Shown: positions 9,073 to 19,011, numbered from the stretch's first letter. The stretch is DNA of 38,067 bases from Gilliamella sp. wkB108 (GCF_001690195.1 NZ_LZGM01000009.1:1-38067), one strand, 5' to 3'. Numbers and translations: made by a program. Notes: generated by a model not told the origin, from the letters alone.

Positions 9073-12000
9073 CTATGCCGCCACGGTAACTTTTTCGATA
9101 TTAACTAAGAATGATTTATATTCTGGTGTTTGTGAATTAGCATCACCAAGATGAGGCGTCAATTCATTTACCAAAAATCCTTTCTTAGTCTGACCTGTGA
9201 ATCCCCATACAATTGGGATCCCAATGGTTTCGATCTCTTTACCATCAACGGTTAAGGTTGGAAGGCGTTTTGTTACCACTGCCTTTGCCTTGATATAACC
9301 TCTATTAGAGGTTACTTTCACAGTATCTCCTAATTTAATGCCTTTTTTCTTAGCCAGATTTTCACTTAATTCAATAAATTGTTCTGGCTGAGTTATTGAA
9401 GCGAGTCTTGCATGCTGGGTCCAGAAATGGAAATGTTCGGTAATACTATAAGTTGTGCCAACATAAGGGAATTCATTGGCATTACCTAATCGCGCTAAAT
9501 CTTCTTTAAAGGCTCTAGCAACAGGACTATTAACTTGACTTGGATGTAGTGGATTATTTGAAATAGGTGTTTCAAACGGTTCATAATGTTCAGGGAAAGG
9601 GCCATCGACTAAACGATTTAAACAAAATAATCCGCCTAAACCATCATTATTCATAATAAATGCACCCGCTCCAGAGCTTGGTGATAATGTTGCCGTGAAA
9701 TCAGCAACATCATTTCCTTCCCAATTTGTACCATTCCATTTGATTAAGACACGTTTAGGATCCCATGGATTTCCATTTTCATCAGCCGAAGCACGATTAT
9801 AAAGTACGCGTCGATTCATAGGCCAAGCCCAAGCCCAACCACTATGAACACCTTTACCAGAAGGATCGCTCGGATCACGTCTTGCCATTTGATTGCCTTG
9901 TTCAGTCCATGAACCACAGAAGATCCAAATGCCTGATGAAGTTGTGCCATCCGCTTTAAGTTGTGAAAAGCCGCTAAGTTGCTGACCTTTTTTGAGGATG
10001 ATATTACCGTTTGCATCAGTAAGATCGGCTAGTGCTTTACCATTATAATCTCTTGCTAGCTCTTCAGCCGCTGGCCCCTCAGGATCTTGATAATCCCAAA
10101 CTAAATTATTTATCGGATCATGATAAGCGCCACCTTCTTCCGCGTATAACTCTTTAATTCTTAGAAAGATACGCGCAATAATTTCTGGATCGTATAATGT
10201 TTCATAAGGTGGTCTGGCGGCGGCCCAATGCCATTGTAACCAACGTGAAGAATTCACTATCGTGCCATTCTCTTCAGCAAAACAGTTGGCTGGCAGTCTA
10301 AAAACTTCGGTTTGGATCTTACTTGGATCGACATCGTTTGATTCGCCATGATTTTTCCAAAATTCAGCAGTTTCAGTTGGTAAAGGATCGATATTCACTA
10401 AGAATTTTAAATTGGATAATCCTTCACGAATACTATTTTTATCAGGAAGCGCTGCCAGAGGATTAAATCCTTGGCAAATAAAGCCGTTGGCTTGACCATC
10501 TCGCATCATTTTACTAAAACGTAATATGTCATAGGTTTTATCCCATTTAGGCAGCCAATCAAAACCCCAATCATTATCTTTGGTTGATTTATCACCAAAC
10601 ATAGACTTCATAAAGCTGACAAAGAATTTTGGATAATTTCCCCAAAAATTAACTTCGCTAGGACCAAGTGGCTTAGGTGTTTTTTCTGCTAAATACTGTT
10701 CCAGTGAAACTTGCGAGTCTTTCGGCAAGTCAAGATAGGCTGGCAGACGGTTTGATAATAAACCTACATCGGTTAAACCTTGAATATTTGAATGTCCACG
10801 CAGCGCATTAATTCCGCCACCCATTACACCAATATTACCTAAAATAAGTTGGATCATTGCTGCGGTACGGATAATTTGAGTACCATAAGTGTGTTGAGTC
10901 CAACCTAAGGCATATAAAAAAGTCGCTGCACGATCATTGGTTTTAGTACTTGCTAGTGAACGACAGACATGTAAAAAACTCTCGACAGGACTGCCGGTAA
11001 CCTTATTTACCATTTCTGGTGTATAGCGACTCACGTGTTGTTTAAGTAAATTCCAAACGCAACGAGGATGATTGAGCGTCTTATCTCTAAGAGCATAACC
11101 TTTATCATCAGTTTGATATGCCCAGCTAGTCTGATCATATTGGCGATTATTAGCATCATAACCACTAAATAGTCCACTATTAACATCAAAATTAAAGTCA
11201 TCACGCACAATCAAACTTGCATTACTGTGTGTCACTAAATATTCAAAATTAACTTCATTATGAGTAATGAGGTAATTGATAATACCGAGAAGAAATGCAA
11301 TATCAGATCCAGAACGAATTGGCACATAATGGTCAGCAACCGATGCAGTACGATGAAAACGTGGATCAATAGCTATCAACTCAGCGCCATTACTGATTTT
11401 TGCCTCGATTGCCCATTTAAAGCCAACCGGGTGAGCTTCGGCAGCATTTCCGCCCATGACAATAACCACATTAGCATTTTTAATATCATTCCAGTTATTG
11501 GTCATGGCGCCACGTCCAAACGTTGCTGCTAAACTTGATACCGAAGGACCATGACAAACCCTTGCTTGGGTTTCAAGGCTCAACATACCAAGCGAACGAG
11601 CCACTTTAAATGCTAACCAGCCGGTTTCGTTACTAGCCGCAGAGGTGACTAGCCATCCGGTTGTTGTCCAACGATTAACCGTAGTGCCTTTTTCATTTTT
11701 CTCAATAAAATTCTTATCACGATCAGCTTTCATTAAACGAGCAATTCGATCAATAGCTTCATCCCAACTAATTCGTTGCCATTTATCCGATCCTGGCGCG
11801 CGATATTCTGGATATTTTACGCGATTTTCGCATTTAATATAATCAAGCACGCCTGCACCTTTAGGGCAAAGCGAACCACGGCTTACCGGATGATCAGGAT
11901 CACCTTCGACATGGAAAATAGATGACTCTGCATTTTTTGCACCGTCTCCACGACTATAAAGAAGCATACCGCATCCAACAGAACAATAGGTACAGTTATT

Positions 12001-12141
12001 ACGCGTCTCTTTTGATTTTATTAATTTAAATTGGCGAGTTTGGGCAAGCGCCACATTTGGGGCTAAACCCAGTGTGGCTACAGTTGTACCAGCCATGCCA
12101 CCAGCACAGATCTTAAAGAACTGTCTACGGTTAAGCAGCAT
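9073..12141 (-). CDS. fdoG: formate dehydrogenase major (alpha) subunit, cysteine at the Sec position
   Basis: The catalytic molybdo-bis-MGD subunit that oxidises formate to CO2 on the periplasmic side; 1022 residues, similar in length to E. coli FdnG/FdoG. I prefer the ATG at 12141 to the GTG at 12147, because the AAGGAG site overlaps that GTG and sits 5 bases before the ATG. A Tat signal (NRRQFFKICAGG) opens the protein. The [4Fe-4S] ligands are C50, C53, C57 and C92. The metal-ligand residue that is selenocysteine (UGA) in E. coli, in RV-Sec-HGP, is here cysteine: codon TGT at 11554-11556, residue 196, exactly the E. coli position. No in-frame TGA is present. First gene of the fdoGHI unit. 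Confidence 0.96.
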   Translation of the reverse strand: MLLNRRQFFKICAGGMAGTTVATLGLAPNVALAQTRQFKLIKSKETRNNCTYCSVGCGMLLYSRGDGAKNAESSIFHVEGDPDHPVSRGSLCPKGAGVLDYIKCENRVKYPEYRAPGSDKWQRISWDEAIDRIARLMKADRDKNFIEKNEKGTTVNRWTTTGWLVTSAASNETGWLAFKVARSLGMLSLETQARVCHGPSVSSLAATFGRGAMTNNWNDIKNANVVIVMGGNAAEAHPVGFKWAIEAKISNGAELIAIDPRFHRTASVADHYVPIRSGSDIAFLLGIINYLITHNEVNFEYLVTHSNASLIVRDDFNFDVNSGLFSGYDANNRQYDQTSWAYQTDDKGYALRDKTLNHPRCVWNLLKQHVSRYTPEMVNKVTGSPVESFLHVCRSLASTKTNDRAATFLYALGWTQHTYGTQIIRTAAMIQLILGNIGVMGGGINALRGHSNIQGLTDVGLLSNRLPAYLDLPKDSQVSLEQYLAEKTPKPLGPSEVNFWGNYPKFFVSFMKSMFGDKSTKDNDWGFDWLPKWDKTYDILRFSKMMRDGQANGFICQGFNPLAALPDKNSIREGLSNLKFLVNIDPLPTETAEFWKNHGESNDVDPSKIQTEVFRLPANCFAEENGTIVNSSRWLQWHWAAARPPYETLYDPEIIARIFLRIKELYAEEGGAYHDPINNLVWDYQDPEGPAAEELARDYNGKALADLTDANGNIILKKGQQLSGFSQLKADGTTSSGIWIFCGSWTEQGNQMARRDPSDPSGKGVHSGWAWAWPMNRRVLYNRASADENGNPWDPKRVLIKWNGTNWEGNDVADFTATLSPSSGAGAFIMNNDGLGGLFCLNRLVDGPFPEHYEPFETPISNNPLHPSQVNSPVARAFKEDLARLGNANEFPYVGTTYSITEHFHFWTQHARLASITQPEQFIELSENLAKKKGIKLGDTVKVTSNRGYIKAKAVVTKRLPTLTVDGKEIETIGIPIVWGFTGQTKKGFLVNELTPHLGDANSQTPEYKSFLVNIEKVTVAA

Positions 12142-12403
12142 ATGCACTCCTTAGAAAGCTGACATTACATTATGTGAATTATTATGTTGGAATATTTACA
12201 CATTCCTATTGTGGTTAATAATAATCGTTTATTAAATGGAAATAAAGGAAAAAACAAGAGTGAATAGATAAAGTTTGACATAAGTCAAAAAAATAAAGCG
12301 GCATCATTATTTTATTTCTTTACAAATTTTTGTAAGTAAAGTAGCAAATATTTTATACCCAAATGACATTTTAACCTATTTGGGTATTTCATATATATCT
12401 ATG
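12142..12403. promoter_or_regulatory. upstream control region of the formate dehydrogenase operon
   Basis: AT-rich stretch between fdoG and the plsB terminator. Besides the FNR-like site at 12274-12289 it holds a 16-bp inverted repeat TTACAAATTTTTGTAA near 12320-12335 and a long-armed repeat ATACCCAAAT (12355-12364) / ATTTGGGTAT (12378-12387). No coding sequence is seen. The roles of the latter two repeats are unknown. Confidence 0.5.
12274..12289. promoter_or_regulatory. FNR-like palindrome upstream of fdoG
   Basis: TTTGAC-ATAA-GTCAAA is a perfect 6-4-6 inverted repeat, centred about 140 bases before the fdoG start. It fits the FNR/ANR half-site layout (TTGAy-N4-rTCAA). FNR control is established for anaerobic formate dehydrogenase (fdn) genes in E. 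coli; binding here is inferred. Confidence 0.55.
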
Positions 12404-12439
12404 AAAAAAATATGCTTGCCTATGTTGAATAGACAAGCA
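12404..12439 (-). terminator. plsB terminator
   Basis: Stem TGCTTG-c-CTAT (12413-12423) / ATAG-a-CAAGCA (12429-12439) with one mismatch and a GTTGA loop. On the minus strand it is followed by TATTTTTTTC, a strong T tract. It lies 22 bases past the plsB stop. Confidence 0.88.
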
Positions 12440-12460
12440 AAATAAGGAAGCTTAAATAAA

Positions 12461-14890
12461 CTATGGTTTTATAAGAGGGTTAAACTCATCAATTGTTTGC
12501 ATAATTCGAGTAGTAATAAGCGGTTTAAGGATTTCATTCATTTTTTCAATTTTTTGAATATTCGCCCCATCTTTATCATCCAGATAACCTTGTTCACGTA
12601 ATGAGGCAACCAGTATGGAAAAGACACCTTTATCGAAAAATTCAGGCGCATTAATGCCGTGTAAAACAGACAAACGTTCAGCGATTAACCGACCTTCTTT
12701 TTCAAGGGTAGCCCGGCTGATTGTTGGGTCTTTTTGCAATAAAGAAAAAGCAATCACATAACGCTGTAGTGTATCTTTTGAAGACGATGCAATTAATTGT
12801 AAGCCTGACATTTTCAAGTAATTTAATACTAATTTATCAGATGAATTATTGATTAAATTAAGTTCTGTATAGGTTAACAAAATTTGATGTACATACTCGG
12901 TAAGTTGTTCTTCATTATGATAAAGAAATAATTCCGATTTAATTAAAGGGAACAGTAGCTTAACCTGTTCAATGACTTCATCAGTGGAGATACGATTATG
13001 TTTAAGTAAAATTCTTGCCACAATCGCCGGCGTAATAAGTAAATGTTGAATATTATTACGGTAATAAGTCATCAAAACAGCTTGTTCCGTGGTTAAACCA
13101 ACAATTTCACCGACTTCATCAGTAGTAATCACAAATTTTCCCATTTCTTTGGCATGTTCAAAGAGTTCTTCAGCGGTTTGATCGGGTATAGTTATCAAAT
13201 CTGAATAAGGAATATTTTTTAACAATCTTAAAAGATAATTAATATGCTCAATCAGTCTAACTTTAGTTAGTGCGCGCTGATCTGCGGCAAGTAAAATTGA
13301 GCAACATAAGTTCATCGCATTAATGGCAGCGGAAGCATTGATGCGCTCCATGATCTGTGTTGCTAATAGATTTGTTGTCGGCGTTAACCAGTTAGGGCGC
13401 TGCGTACCTGTAGGATCAATAGCGTCACGCCAATCCGGAATATGATTATTTAAAAATTGATTTAATGGGATTGGCTGTCCAAAATTAACATAACCAAAAC
13501 CTAATTTTTTCAATTTAAAAAAGGCCTTAATTGTTCGCCACAAACTCTCTTTCTCTTTTTTGGCGCCGCGTAGTTCATTGGCATAAGTAGCGACTTCTAA
13601 AACATGTTCATAACCAATATAGACCGGTACAACGGTAATAGGGCGAGCATCACCTCGCAATAGGGTCTGAATAGTCATCATCAACATACCTGTTTTAGGA
13701 TCTAATAATCGACCAGTACGTGAACGACCACCTTCAATAAAATACTCTACTGCATAGCCACGGATAAATAACTCAGCTAAATACTCACGAAAAACAGCAG
13801 TATAAAGTTTGTTACCTTTAAATGAACGACGAATAAAGAATGCCCCAAGATGTCTAAAAATAGGGCCCGCAGGCCAAAAGTTTAAGTTGATTCCAGCGGC
13901 AATATGTGGCGGGACTAACCCTTGACGATAAAGAACATAAGATAATAGCAAATAATCCATATGGCTACGATGACAAGGCGCATAGACAATTTCATGTCCA
14001 TTTTGTGCCAGTTCACGCACGGGATCTGCGTTAGTCACTTTTAGACCTTGATATAATCGATGCCAAGCCCAAGTTAACACAAAATCAGTAATTCTCAGCA
14101 TTCGATAAGAAAAACAAGCTGCGATTTCGTTTAACATGGATAATGCATTTTTCTTCGCTTTTTCAAGACTAATATTTTTGCTTTTTGCTTCTTCTTGTAT
14201 CGCTTCTGCAAGTCCAGGATTATTTAATAACTTATTGAGCATTGCCTGACGGACAGGGAGTTTTGGTCCAACTGACGCGATTCGTTGTTTAGCGAAATGA
14301 ATACGGGCAACACGTGCTAATTTGTGAGCTAAAAAAGAGAGATCTTGTTTATCATCAACTTTAATTTCTTTAAAGGAAACCGTTCGCGAAAAATGTGTAT
14401 AGCAATCACGACCTGACACAATTATTTTATATAACTTATAAGTTGCGCCTAACACCTGTAGTGCTGGTTTTTTTTTGCCTTCCTTATCTGGACTTCGACC
14501 AAACATTACCGAAACTGGTAATAATTGAATATCAAGATCATGATCTTGTTGATGAGCTGAAATATAATCTCTTAAAATTTCTATTGCTTTATTTTGTTGA
14601 CGCTTTGAGGCAAAAATACCTGGACCTTTATCAATATAGATAAAGCCCGGCACTAATTTACCATTAATGTTGATACCTTCTAACGGATCGGGGAGATCGT
14701 AACGCAAACAGAGCGAACGAACGACCATTAAATCTATATTAGAATTATAAGGCAATACATATAAAATTGGCCGATTAGTATCAAGATCTAATTCTGCTAT
14801 CGGATCAGTTGGAATAGGTTTACTTTTAACAAAGAGTTTAACCGGGATTTGAATAATTGCGAAATAAGCTTTCACCCACCAAGAGAACAT
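12461..14890 (-). CDS. plsB: glycerol-3-phosphate 1-O-acyltransferase
   Basis: Catalyses the first acylation of glycerol-3-phosphate in phospholipid synthesis, at the inner membrane, using acyl-ACP or acyl-CoA. At 809 residues it is nearly the length of E. coli PlsB (807). The acyltransferase motifs are intact: HRSHMD, the HX4D motif (His307, Asp312), then GAFFIRRSF, FIEGGRSRTG and a following VPVYIGYE segment. The C-terminal helical region typical of PlsB is complete. AAGG precedes the ATG. It stands alone between its own terminator and a 348-base upstream gap; the E. coli neighbour dgkA is absent. Confidence 0.97.
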   Translation of the reverse strand: MFSWWVKAYFAIIQIPVKLFVKSKPIPTDPIAELDLDTNRPILYVLPYNSNIDLMVVRSLCLRYDLPDPLEGININGKLVPGFIYIDKGPGIFASKRQQNKAIEILRDYISAHQQDHDLDIQLLPVSVMFGRSPDKEGKKKPALQVLGATYKLYKIIVSGRDCYTHFSRTVSFKEIKVDDKQDLSFLAHKLARVARIHFAKQRIASVGPKLPVRQAMLNKLLNNPGLAEAIQEEAKSKNISLEKAKKNALSMLNEIAACFSYRMLRITDFVLTWAWHRLYQGLKVTNADPVRELAQNGHEIVYAPCHRSHMDYLLLSYVLYRQGLVPPHIAAGINLNFWPAGPIFRHLGAFFIRRSFKGNKLYTAVFREYLAELFIRGYAVEYFIEGGRSRTGRLLDPKTGMLMMTIQTLLRGDARPITVVPVYIGYEHVLEVATYANELRGAKKEKESLWRTIKAFFKLKKLGFGYVNFGQPIPLNQFLNNHIPDWRDAIDPTGTQRPNWLTPTTNLLATQIMERINASAAINAMNLCCSILLAADQRALTKVRLIEHINYLLRLLKNIPYSDLITIPDQTAEELFEHAKEMGKFVITTDEVGEIVGLTTEQAVLMTYYRNNIQHLLITPAIVARILLKHNRISTDEVIEQVKLLFPLIKSELFLYHNEEQLTEYVHQILLTYTELNLINNSSDKLVLNYLKMSGLQLIASSSKDTLQRYVIAFSLLQKDPTISRATLEKEGRLIAERLSVLHGINAPEFFDKGVFSILVASLREQGYLDDKDGANIQKIEKMNEILKPLITTRIMQTIDEFNPLIKP

Positions 14891-15238
14891 ACAAATAAAC
14901 CTTATACTTTTACGTTAATTATCTACTTAAATAATACTAAGTTATTAACCCATTAATCAAATCAAAACTGAGCGTTATAAATGATAAAACTCAATGATTC
15001 ACTATTTAATTAGAAAATAGTCTTATTAAGTATATACTCGTTATTGTTTAACTGTTAGTAAATTTCCTTCATTTTTACAAGACATCTTTTAATTGTTAAT
15101 CAACTTCTTATAACGTGAGTTAACTGATGTTAAAAACATATCTTAACCTTTTGCCAATAGCTAATTTTTCAGCTCAAAAGTACTTTGAGGTAATTAACCT
15201 AGCAAATTTAAACAATTTATGGAGAAATCACCCTTAAA
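14891..15238. other. intergenic region upstream of plsB
   Basis: 348 AT-rich bases without a gene. On the minus strand TTGATT (complement of 14955-14960) and TATTAT (complement of 14931-14936), 18 bases apart, form a plausible sigma-70 promoter for plsB. Short AT hairpins (for example 15001-15021) lack T tracts. No clear terminator for aroD was found. Confidence 0.4.
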
Positions 15239-16003
15239 TTAAGCGTTGCTTCGATACATCACATCTAAGATATAACGTAACGCGTTAACATCTAATTGCC
15301 CTGGCGCAGAAGCATTTTTTGCTGCACCAAAAGTCATTGATGATCCAAATGTGGTTCCTGCAACTCGACTAATTGCTCCTAGCCCTGCCATAGACATGGT
15401 AATAATTGGTCTTGTTGCGTATTTTTCATTCATTTCAGTCGTTGCAGAAAGCAGCGTTAACACATCATCTGTTGTTTGTGGCATAACCGCAATTTTGGGA
15501 ATATCCGCACCTAAATCTTGCATTTTTCGTAATCGATAAATAATGTCACTTTTCGAAGGCGTTTTTTGGAAATCATGGTTTGATGCAACCACAAACACTT
15601 GGTGTTGGTGGGCGACATTTATAATATCAATGACATGTTCATCACCGATAAAAACCTCAACATCAATTAGATCCACTAAACCACTTTTAGCCATTTCTTT
15701 ATTCAATTCAATATAGGATTTTAGCGGCCATGGTTTAACCCCGCCTTCGTTTGCGGTTCGGAAGGTAAATAAAATTGGTTTATTCGGTAATAATTGAGTG
15801 ATTTTTTTAGCAACCTCTTTAACAGCGTCAATATCATCAACTAAGTTAAAGTGATCGACGCGCCACTCTAAAACATCAAAATCAATAGCTTGTAAAAAAG
15901 TAATCTCATCAAATAGCTCAGCTTCGGTTTTTCCCACCACTGGGACAATAATTTTGGGCGCGCCAGACCCGATTTTGAGATCTTTTATAGTAACCGTTTT
16001 CAT
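15239..16003 (-). CDS. aroD: 3-dehydroquinate dehydratase, type I
   Basis: Converts 3-dehydroquinate to 3-dehydroshikimate in the shikimate pathway through a Schiff-base intermediate. The 254 residues align with E. coli AroD (252) along the whole length. The catalytic pair is conserved at the same numbers: His143 in SNHDF and Lys170 in DIPKIAVMP. EWRVDH near residues 46-51 and the C-terminal ASAPGQL segment are also typical. AGGATA precedes the ATG. It lies downstream of the ydiB-like gene on the same strand, as in the E. coli ydiB-aroD pair, with a 170-base gap that may hold its own promoter. Confidence 0.97.
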   Translation of the reverse strand: MKTVTIKDLKIGSGAPKIIVPVVGKTEAELFDEITFLQAIDFDVLEWRVDHFNLVDDIDAVKEVAKKITQLLPNKPILFTFRTANEGGVKPWPLKSYIELNKEMAKSGLVDLIDVEVFIGDEHVIDIINVAHQHQVFVVASNHDFQKTPSKSDIIYRLRKMQDLGADIPKIAVMPQTTDDVLTLLSATTEMNEKYATRPIITMSMAGLGAISRVAGTTFGSSMTFGAAKNASAPGQLDVNALRYILDVMYRSNA

Positions 16004-16173
16004 CGTATATCCTGTTATTAAAAACTCATATTAATCAATGGTAAATTCATTTTTCAAAAGGGGGAAGCAAGTTCCAATTGGCCTAAAAATTTAATCTTGC
16101 ATCCGCTTTAATATGGTAATTATGATTGACGTTAAGGTAAAACATTGGTTATTAAAGATAAACGTATTTACCA

Positions 16174-17046
16174 TTAATTATTAAATCCCATTTGTTCTTT
16201 TACATATTCAATTGGCGAATCTTCTCCCGTCCAAATTTTGATTTGTGCTGCACCTTGCCATAACATCATACCAATACCATTTAATATTTTACATCCTTGT
16301 TGTTCAGCTATCTCCAGTAATTTGGTTTTACGGGGACTATAAATGCAATCTGTTACGACTAGATCTGCTCTTAATAAAGTAGGATCGGTAATCAAGCTTT
16401 GTCCTTCCATTGGTTTCATACCAACACCGGTCGCGTTAGTAAGAACAGTACTACTAGCTAGTTCCTTACTTAGTTGATCTTTGTCAGCGAGATCATGAAC
16501 GTGTACCTTACAATTGGTTTTTTCATTCAACTTTTTGGCGACAGCTTCTATTTTAGGATAGCACTCATCTTTCTGATTAAATATGGCTATTTCTTTCACA
16601 CCGTCTAATGCGGCTTGCACCACAATAGCTGTTGCTGCACCACCCGCACCTAAAAGGGTTATTTTTTTATTAATAACATCAACACCAGCTTCTTTTAACA
16701 TACGCATATAACCAATACCGTCAGTATTATAACCAGTTAATACACCATTATCGTTAGAAATAGTATTACATGCCCCACTCATTTCCACCGCAGGTGTCAA
16801 TTTATCAAGATATTGGCAAACAAGTTGTTTATTTGGCATTGATACGGCAGAACCACGTAACCCCAATGCCCGAATACCTTTTACAGCATCAGGTAATTTT
16901 TGTTGATCAACTTCAAATGCTAAATAAACATAAGGCACATTTAATTTAGAATAGATAGTATTTTGCATTTGTGGCGATAGGCTATGACGAATCGGATAAG
17001 CGATTAAACCAATAAGTAAAAAGTGACCATCAATTTTATTTCTCAT
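16174..17046 (-). CDS. ydiB: quinate/shikimate dehydrogenase (YdiB type)
   Basis: NAD(P)-dependent oxidoreductase interconverting shikimate/3-dehydroshikimate and quinate/3-dehydroquinate. The 290 residues follow E. coli YdiB more closely than AroE: AYPIRHSLSPQMQN, SMPNKQ, GYNTDG, LLGAGGAATA and the C-terminal MLLWQGA-like and EYVKEQMGF. The catalytic Lys73 and Asp109 correspond to YdiB Lys71 and Asp107. A Rossmann glycine loop follows at about 133-139. GGAGA precedes the ATG. Paired with aroD; the two genes would allow quinate or shikimate use as well as aromatic biosynthesis. Confidence 0.94.
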   Translation of the reverse strand: MRNKIDGHFLLIGLIAYPIRHSLSPQMQNTIYSKLNVPYVYLAFEVDQQKLPDAVKGIRALGLRGSAVSMPNKQLVCQYLDKLTPAVEMSGACNTISNDNGVLTGYNTDGIGYMRMLKEAGVDVINKKITLLGAGGAATAIVVQAALDGVKEIAIFNQKDECYPKIEAVAKKLNEKTNCKVHVHDLADKDQLSKELASSTVLTNATGVGMKPMEGQSLITDPTLLRADLVVTDCIYSPRKTKLLEIAEQQGCKILNGIGMMLWQGAAQIKIWTGEDSPIEYVKEQMGFNN

Positions 17047-17632
17047 TAAAAATTCTCCATTAGTAATCTTGCGCTGAGCAGGGCTTTATTTAAGTAAGAT
17101 CCTTTTTAAGGTATTATCATTATGCTCATATACATTCACTTGTTATTTTACTTTGTTTAATGGATGATTTCGATAATAGTCATCCCTGATAATTGTCCAT
17201 AAGTAACTTTTAGTAAAACAGTTCATCGTATCACCATGAGTTAGCGATAACCATGAATCAACGTTAAATAGCTTGTTTTTTTATTATCTCGCTATTACTT
17301 CTCAAAAGAAGCAGTCATTTTTAACTTAAAAATTAATATTAAAAAAACATAAATTTTCTGTAATTTAAACTCTCTCAAATTGCTATAGATCAATGTATAA
17401 CTATCAAAATAAGGTTCCCAATATAAACCAATTCATTGCTTAAAATATAGATTTATTAACAAATTAGCAAGTTAACGATAGAGCTATTTGAAAATAACAA
17501 ATTTGATTTTTGTTCTATCAAATAAATCATGATTTTTCCTGTTATTTGAATATGAGTACCTTGTATAAATTGCACTTTCACTGTGCATAACCTAAAATAG
17601 ATAGTTTTGAACGGTCTACCTAGAGTTTATTT
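17047..17632. other. 586-base divergent intergenic region
   Basis: AT-rich, no gene seen. It must hold the promoters of ydiB (minus) and of the transporter (plus); a good candidate for the latter is listed separately. I see no riboswitch, tRNA or mobile-element remnant. Confidence 0.5.
17570..17598 (+). promoter_or_regulatory. sigma-70-like promoter of the antiporter-family gene, with an internal inverted repeat
   Basis: TTGCAC (17570-17575), 17-base spacer, TAAAAT (17593-17598), 34 bases before the ATG at 17633. The inverted repeat TGCAC (17571-17575) / GTGCA (17583-17587) overlaps the -35 box and could be an operator. Confidence 0.5.
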
Positions 17633-18976
17633 ATGGATTTTATCCTTGGGATTTTCTCATCGATTAATGCGGTTGTAATTGCGGTAATTAGTATGTTAGT
17701 ACTTTCACTTTGCCGTGTTCATGTGGTTATTAGTCTGATTATTGGTGCATTTATTGGTGGGTTATTTAGCCATCTGACTTTAAACGAAACGATCAATGCT
17801 TTTAATACGGGAATTAGCAATGGTGCAAATATTGCGCTTTCCTACGCCATGCTTGGTGCCTTTGCGGTTGCCATTTCAAAATCCGGTTTGCCGGAGTTAT
17901 TAGCTGATAGGGCAGTAAAGCAACTCACATCCAGTGGTGCTAAAAAACGCATCAAATGGGCATTAATTATAATTATTGCACTAGTCAGTATTTCTTCACA
18001 AAATGTGATTCCGATTCATATTGCGTTTATTCCACTTTTAATTCCACCACTTTTATACGTCATGTCACGATTACAGCTTGATCGGCGCATGATTGCTTGC
18101 ATTATGACCTTTGGTTTAATCACACCATATATGTTTTTACCTGTAGGCTTTGGGAATATCTTTTTAAATCAGATATTATTAAAAAACATCATTTCATCTG
18201 GCATGGATGTCAGTCATGTTAATGTGATGCATGCAATGGCCATTCCCGCTTTAGGGATGTTTATGGGGTTACTGTGGGCTATTTTTGTAAGTTACCGCAA
18301 ACCACGACAATATCAAGTTATTCATGAAACCATGAGTTCACAAGCTACAACCAATGTTAGTGTTCGTTCTCTTGTGGTTTCATTAGTCGCCATTATCTTA
18401 TCATTCAGTATTCAACTTTATACTGGCTCTATGATTCTTGGCGCTTTAATTGGTTTTATCTGCTTTATTGTTTCAGGATCAATTAAATGGGGTGAGGCTG
18501 ACGGGGTATTTACTGACGGTATAAAAATGATGGCAATGATAGGCTTTGTAATGATTTCCGCGCAAGGATTTGCCGAAGTGTTAAAACAGACTCATGAAAT
18601 AGAGCCTTTAGTTAACAACAGTGCTACTTTATTTGCAGGTAATAAGGTTGTGGCATCATTTATGATGATGCTAGTTGGACTGGTCATAACACTCGGTATT
18701 GGATCATCATTTTCAACCGTTCCCATTATTGCTGCAATCTATGTACCACTGTGTGTGCAGCTCGGTTTCTCACCAGTTGCAACCGTGTGTTTAATTGGTG
18801 CGTCAGGGGCAATTGGTGATGCGGGTTCACCACCGTCAGATACTATCTTAGCAACCTCAGCAGGATTAAACAGTGATGGGCAGCATGATCATATTCGCGA
18901 TAGTGTTATTCCGACGTTTACCCATTTTAATATTCCACTGTTTATTGCTGGTTGGCTCGGGTCATTAATTTTATAA
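17633..18976 (+). CDS. Na+/H+ antiporter-family (NhaC/YuiF type) transporter
   Basis: A 447-residue inner-membrane protein with around eleven hydrophobic segments. The N-terminal block (VHVVISLIIGAFIGGL) and the C-terminal motif GDAGSPPSDTILATSAGLNSDGQ followed by HDHIRDSVIPTF match the family annotated as Na+/H+ antiporter, with YuiF-type proteins as nearest relatives. Some members move amino acids, so the substrate is open. It may be cotranscribed with rsmB, whose ATG lies 35 bases after its stop. TAGAG is the only ribosome site visible. Confidence 0.85.
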   Translation: MDFILGIFSSINAVVIAVISMLVLSLCRVHVVISLIIGAFIGGLFSHLTLNETINAFNTGISNGANIALSYAMLGAFAVAISKSGLPELLADRAVKQLTSSGAKKRIKWALIIIIALVSISSQNVIPIHIAFIPLLIPPLLYVMSRLQLDRRMIACIMTFGLITPYMFLPVGFGNIFLNQILLKNIISSGMDVSHVNVMHAMAIPALGMFMGLLWAIFVSYRKPRQYQVIHETMSSQATTNVSVRSLVVSLVAIILSFSIQLYTGSMILGALIGFICFIVSGSIKWGEADGVFTDGIKMMAMIGFVMISAQGFAEVLKQTHEIEPLVNNSATLFAGNKVVASFMMMLVGLVITLGIGSSFSTVPIIAAIYVPLCVQLGFSPVATVCLIGASGAIGDAGSPPSDTILATSAGLNSDGQHDHIRDSVIPTFTHFNIPLFIAGWLGSLIL

Positions 18977-19011
18977 TCAATCAAAATAGCTAAATTAAGG
19001 CATGACCTTTT

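Noticed and set aside
9073-12147. GTG at 12147 as fdoG start
   Set aside because: It overlaps the AAGGAG ribosome site; the ATG at 12141 has correct spacing and gives Cys196 in E. coli numbering.
17047-17632. Riboswitch or tRNA in the long divergent gap
   Set aside because: No cloverleaf or known aptamer core could be recognised; the sequence is plain AT-rich spacer apart from the promoter.
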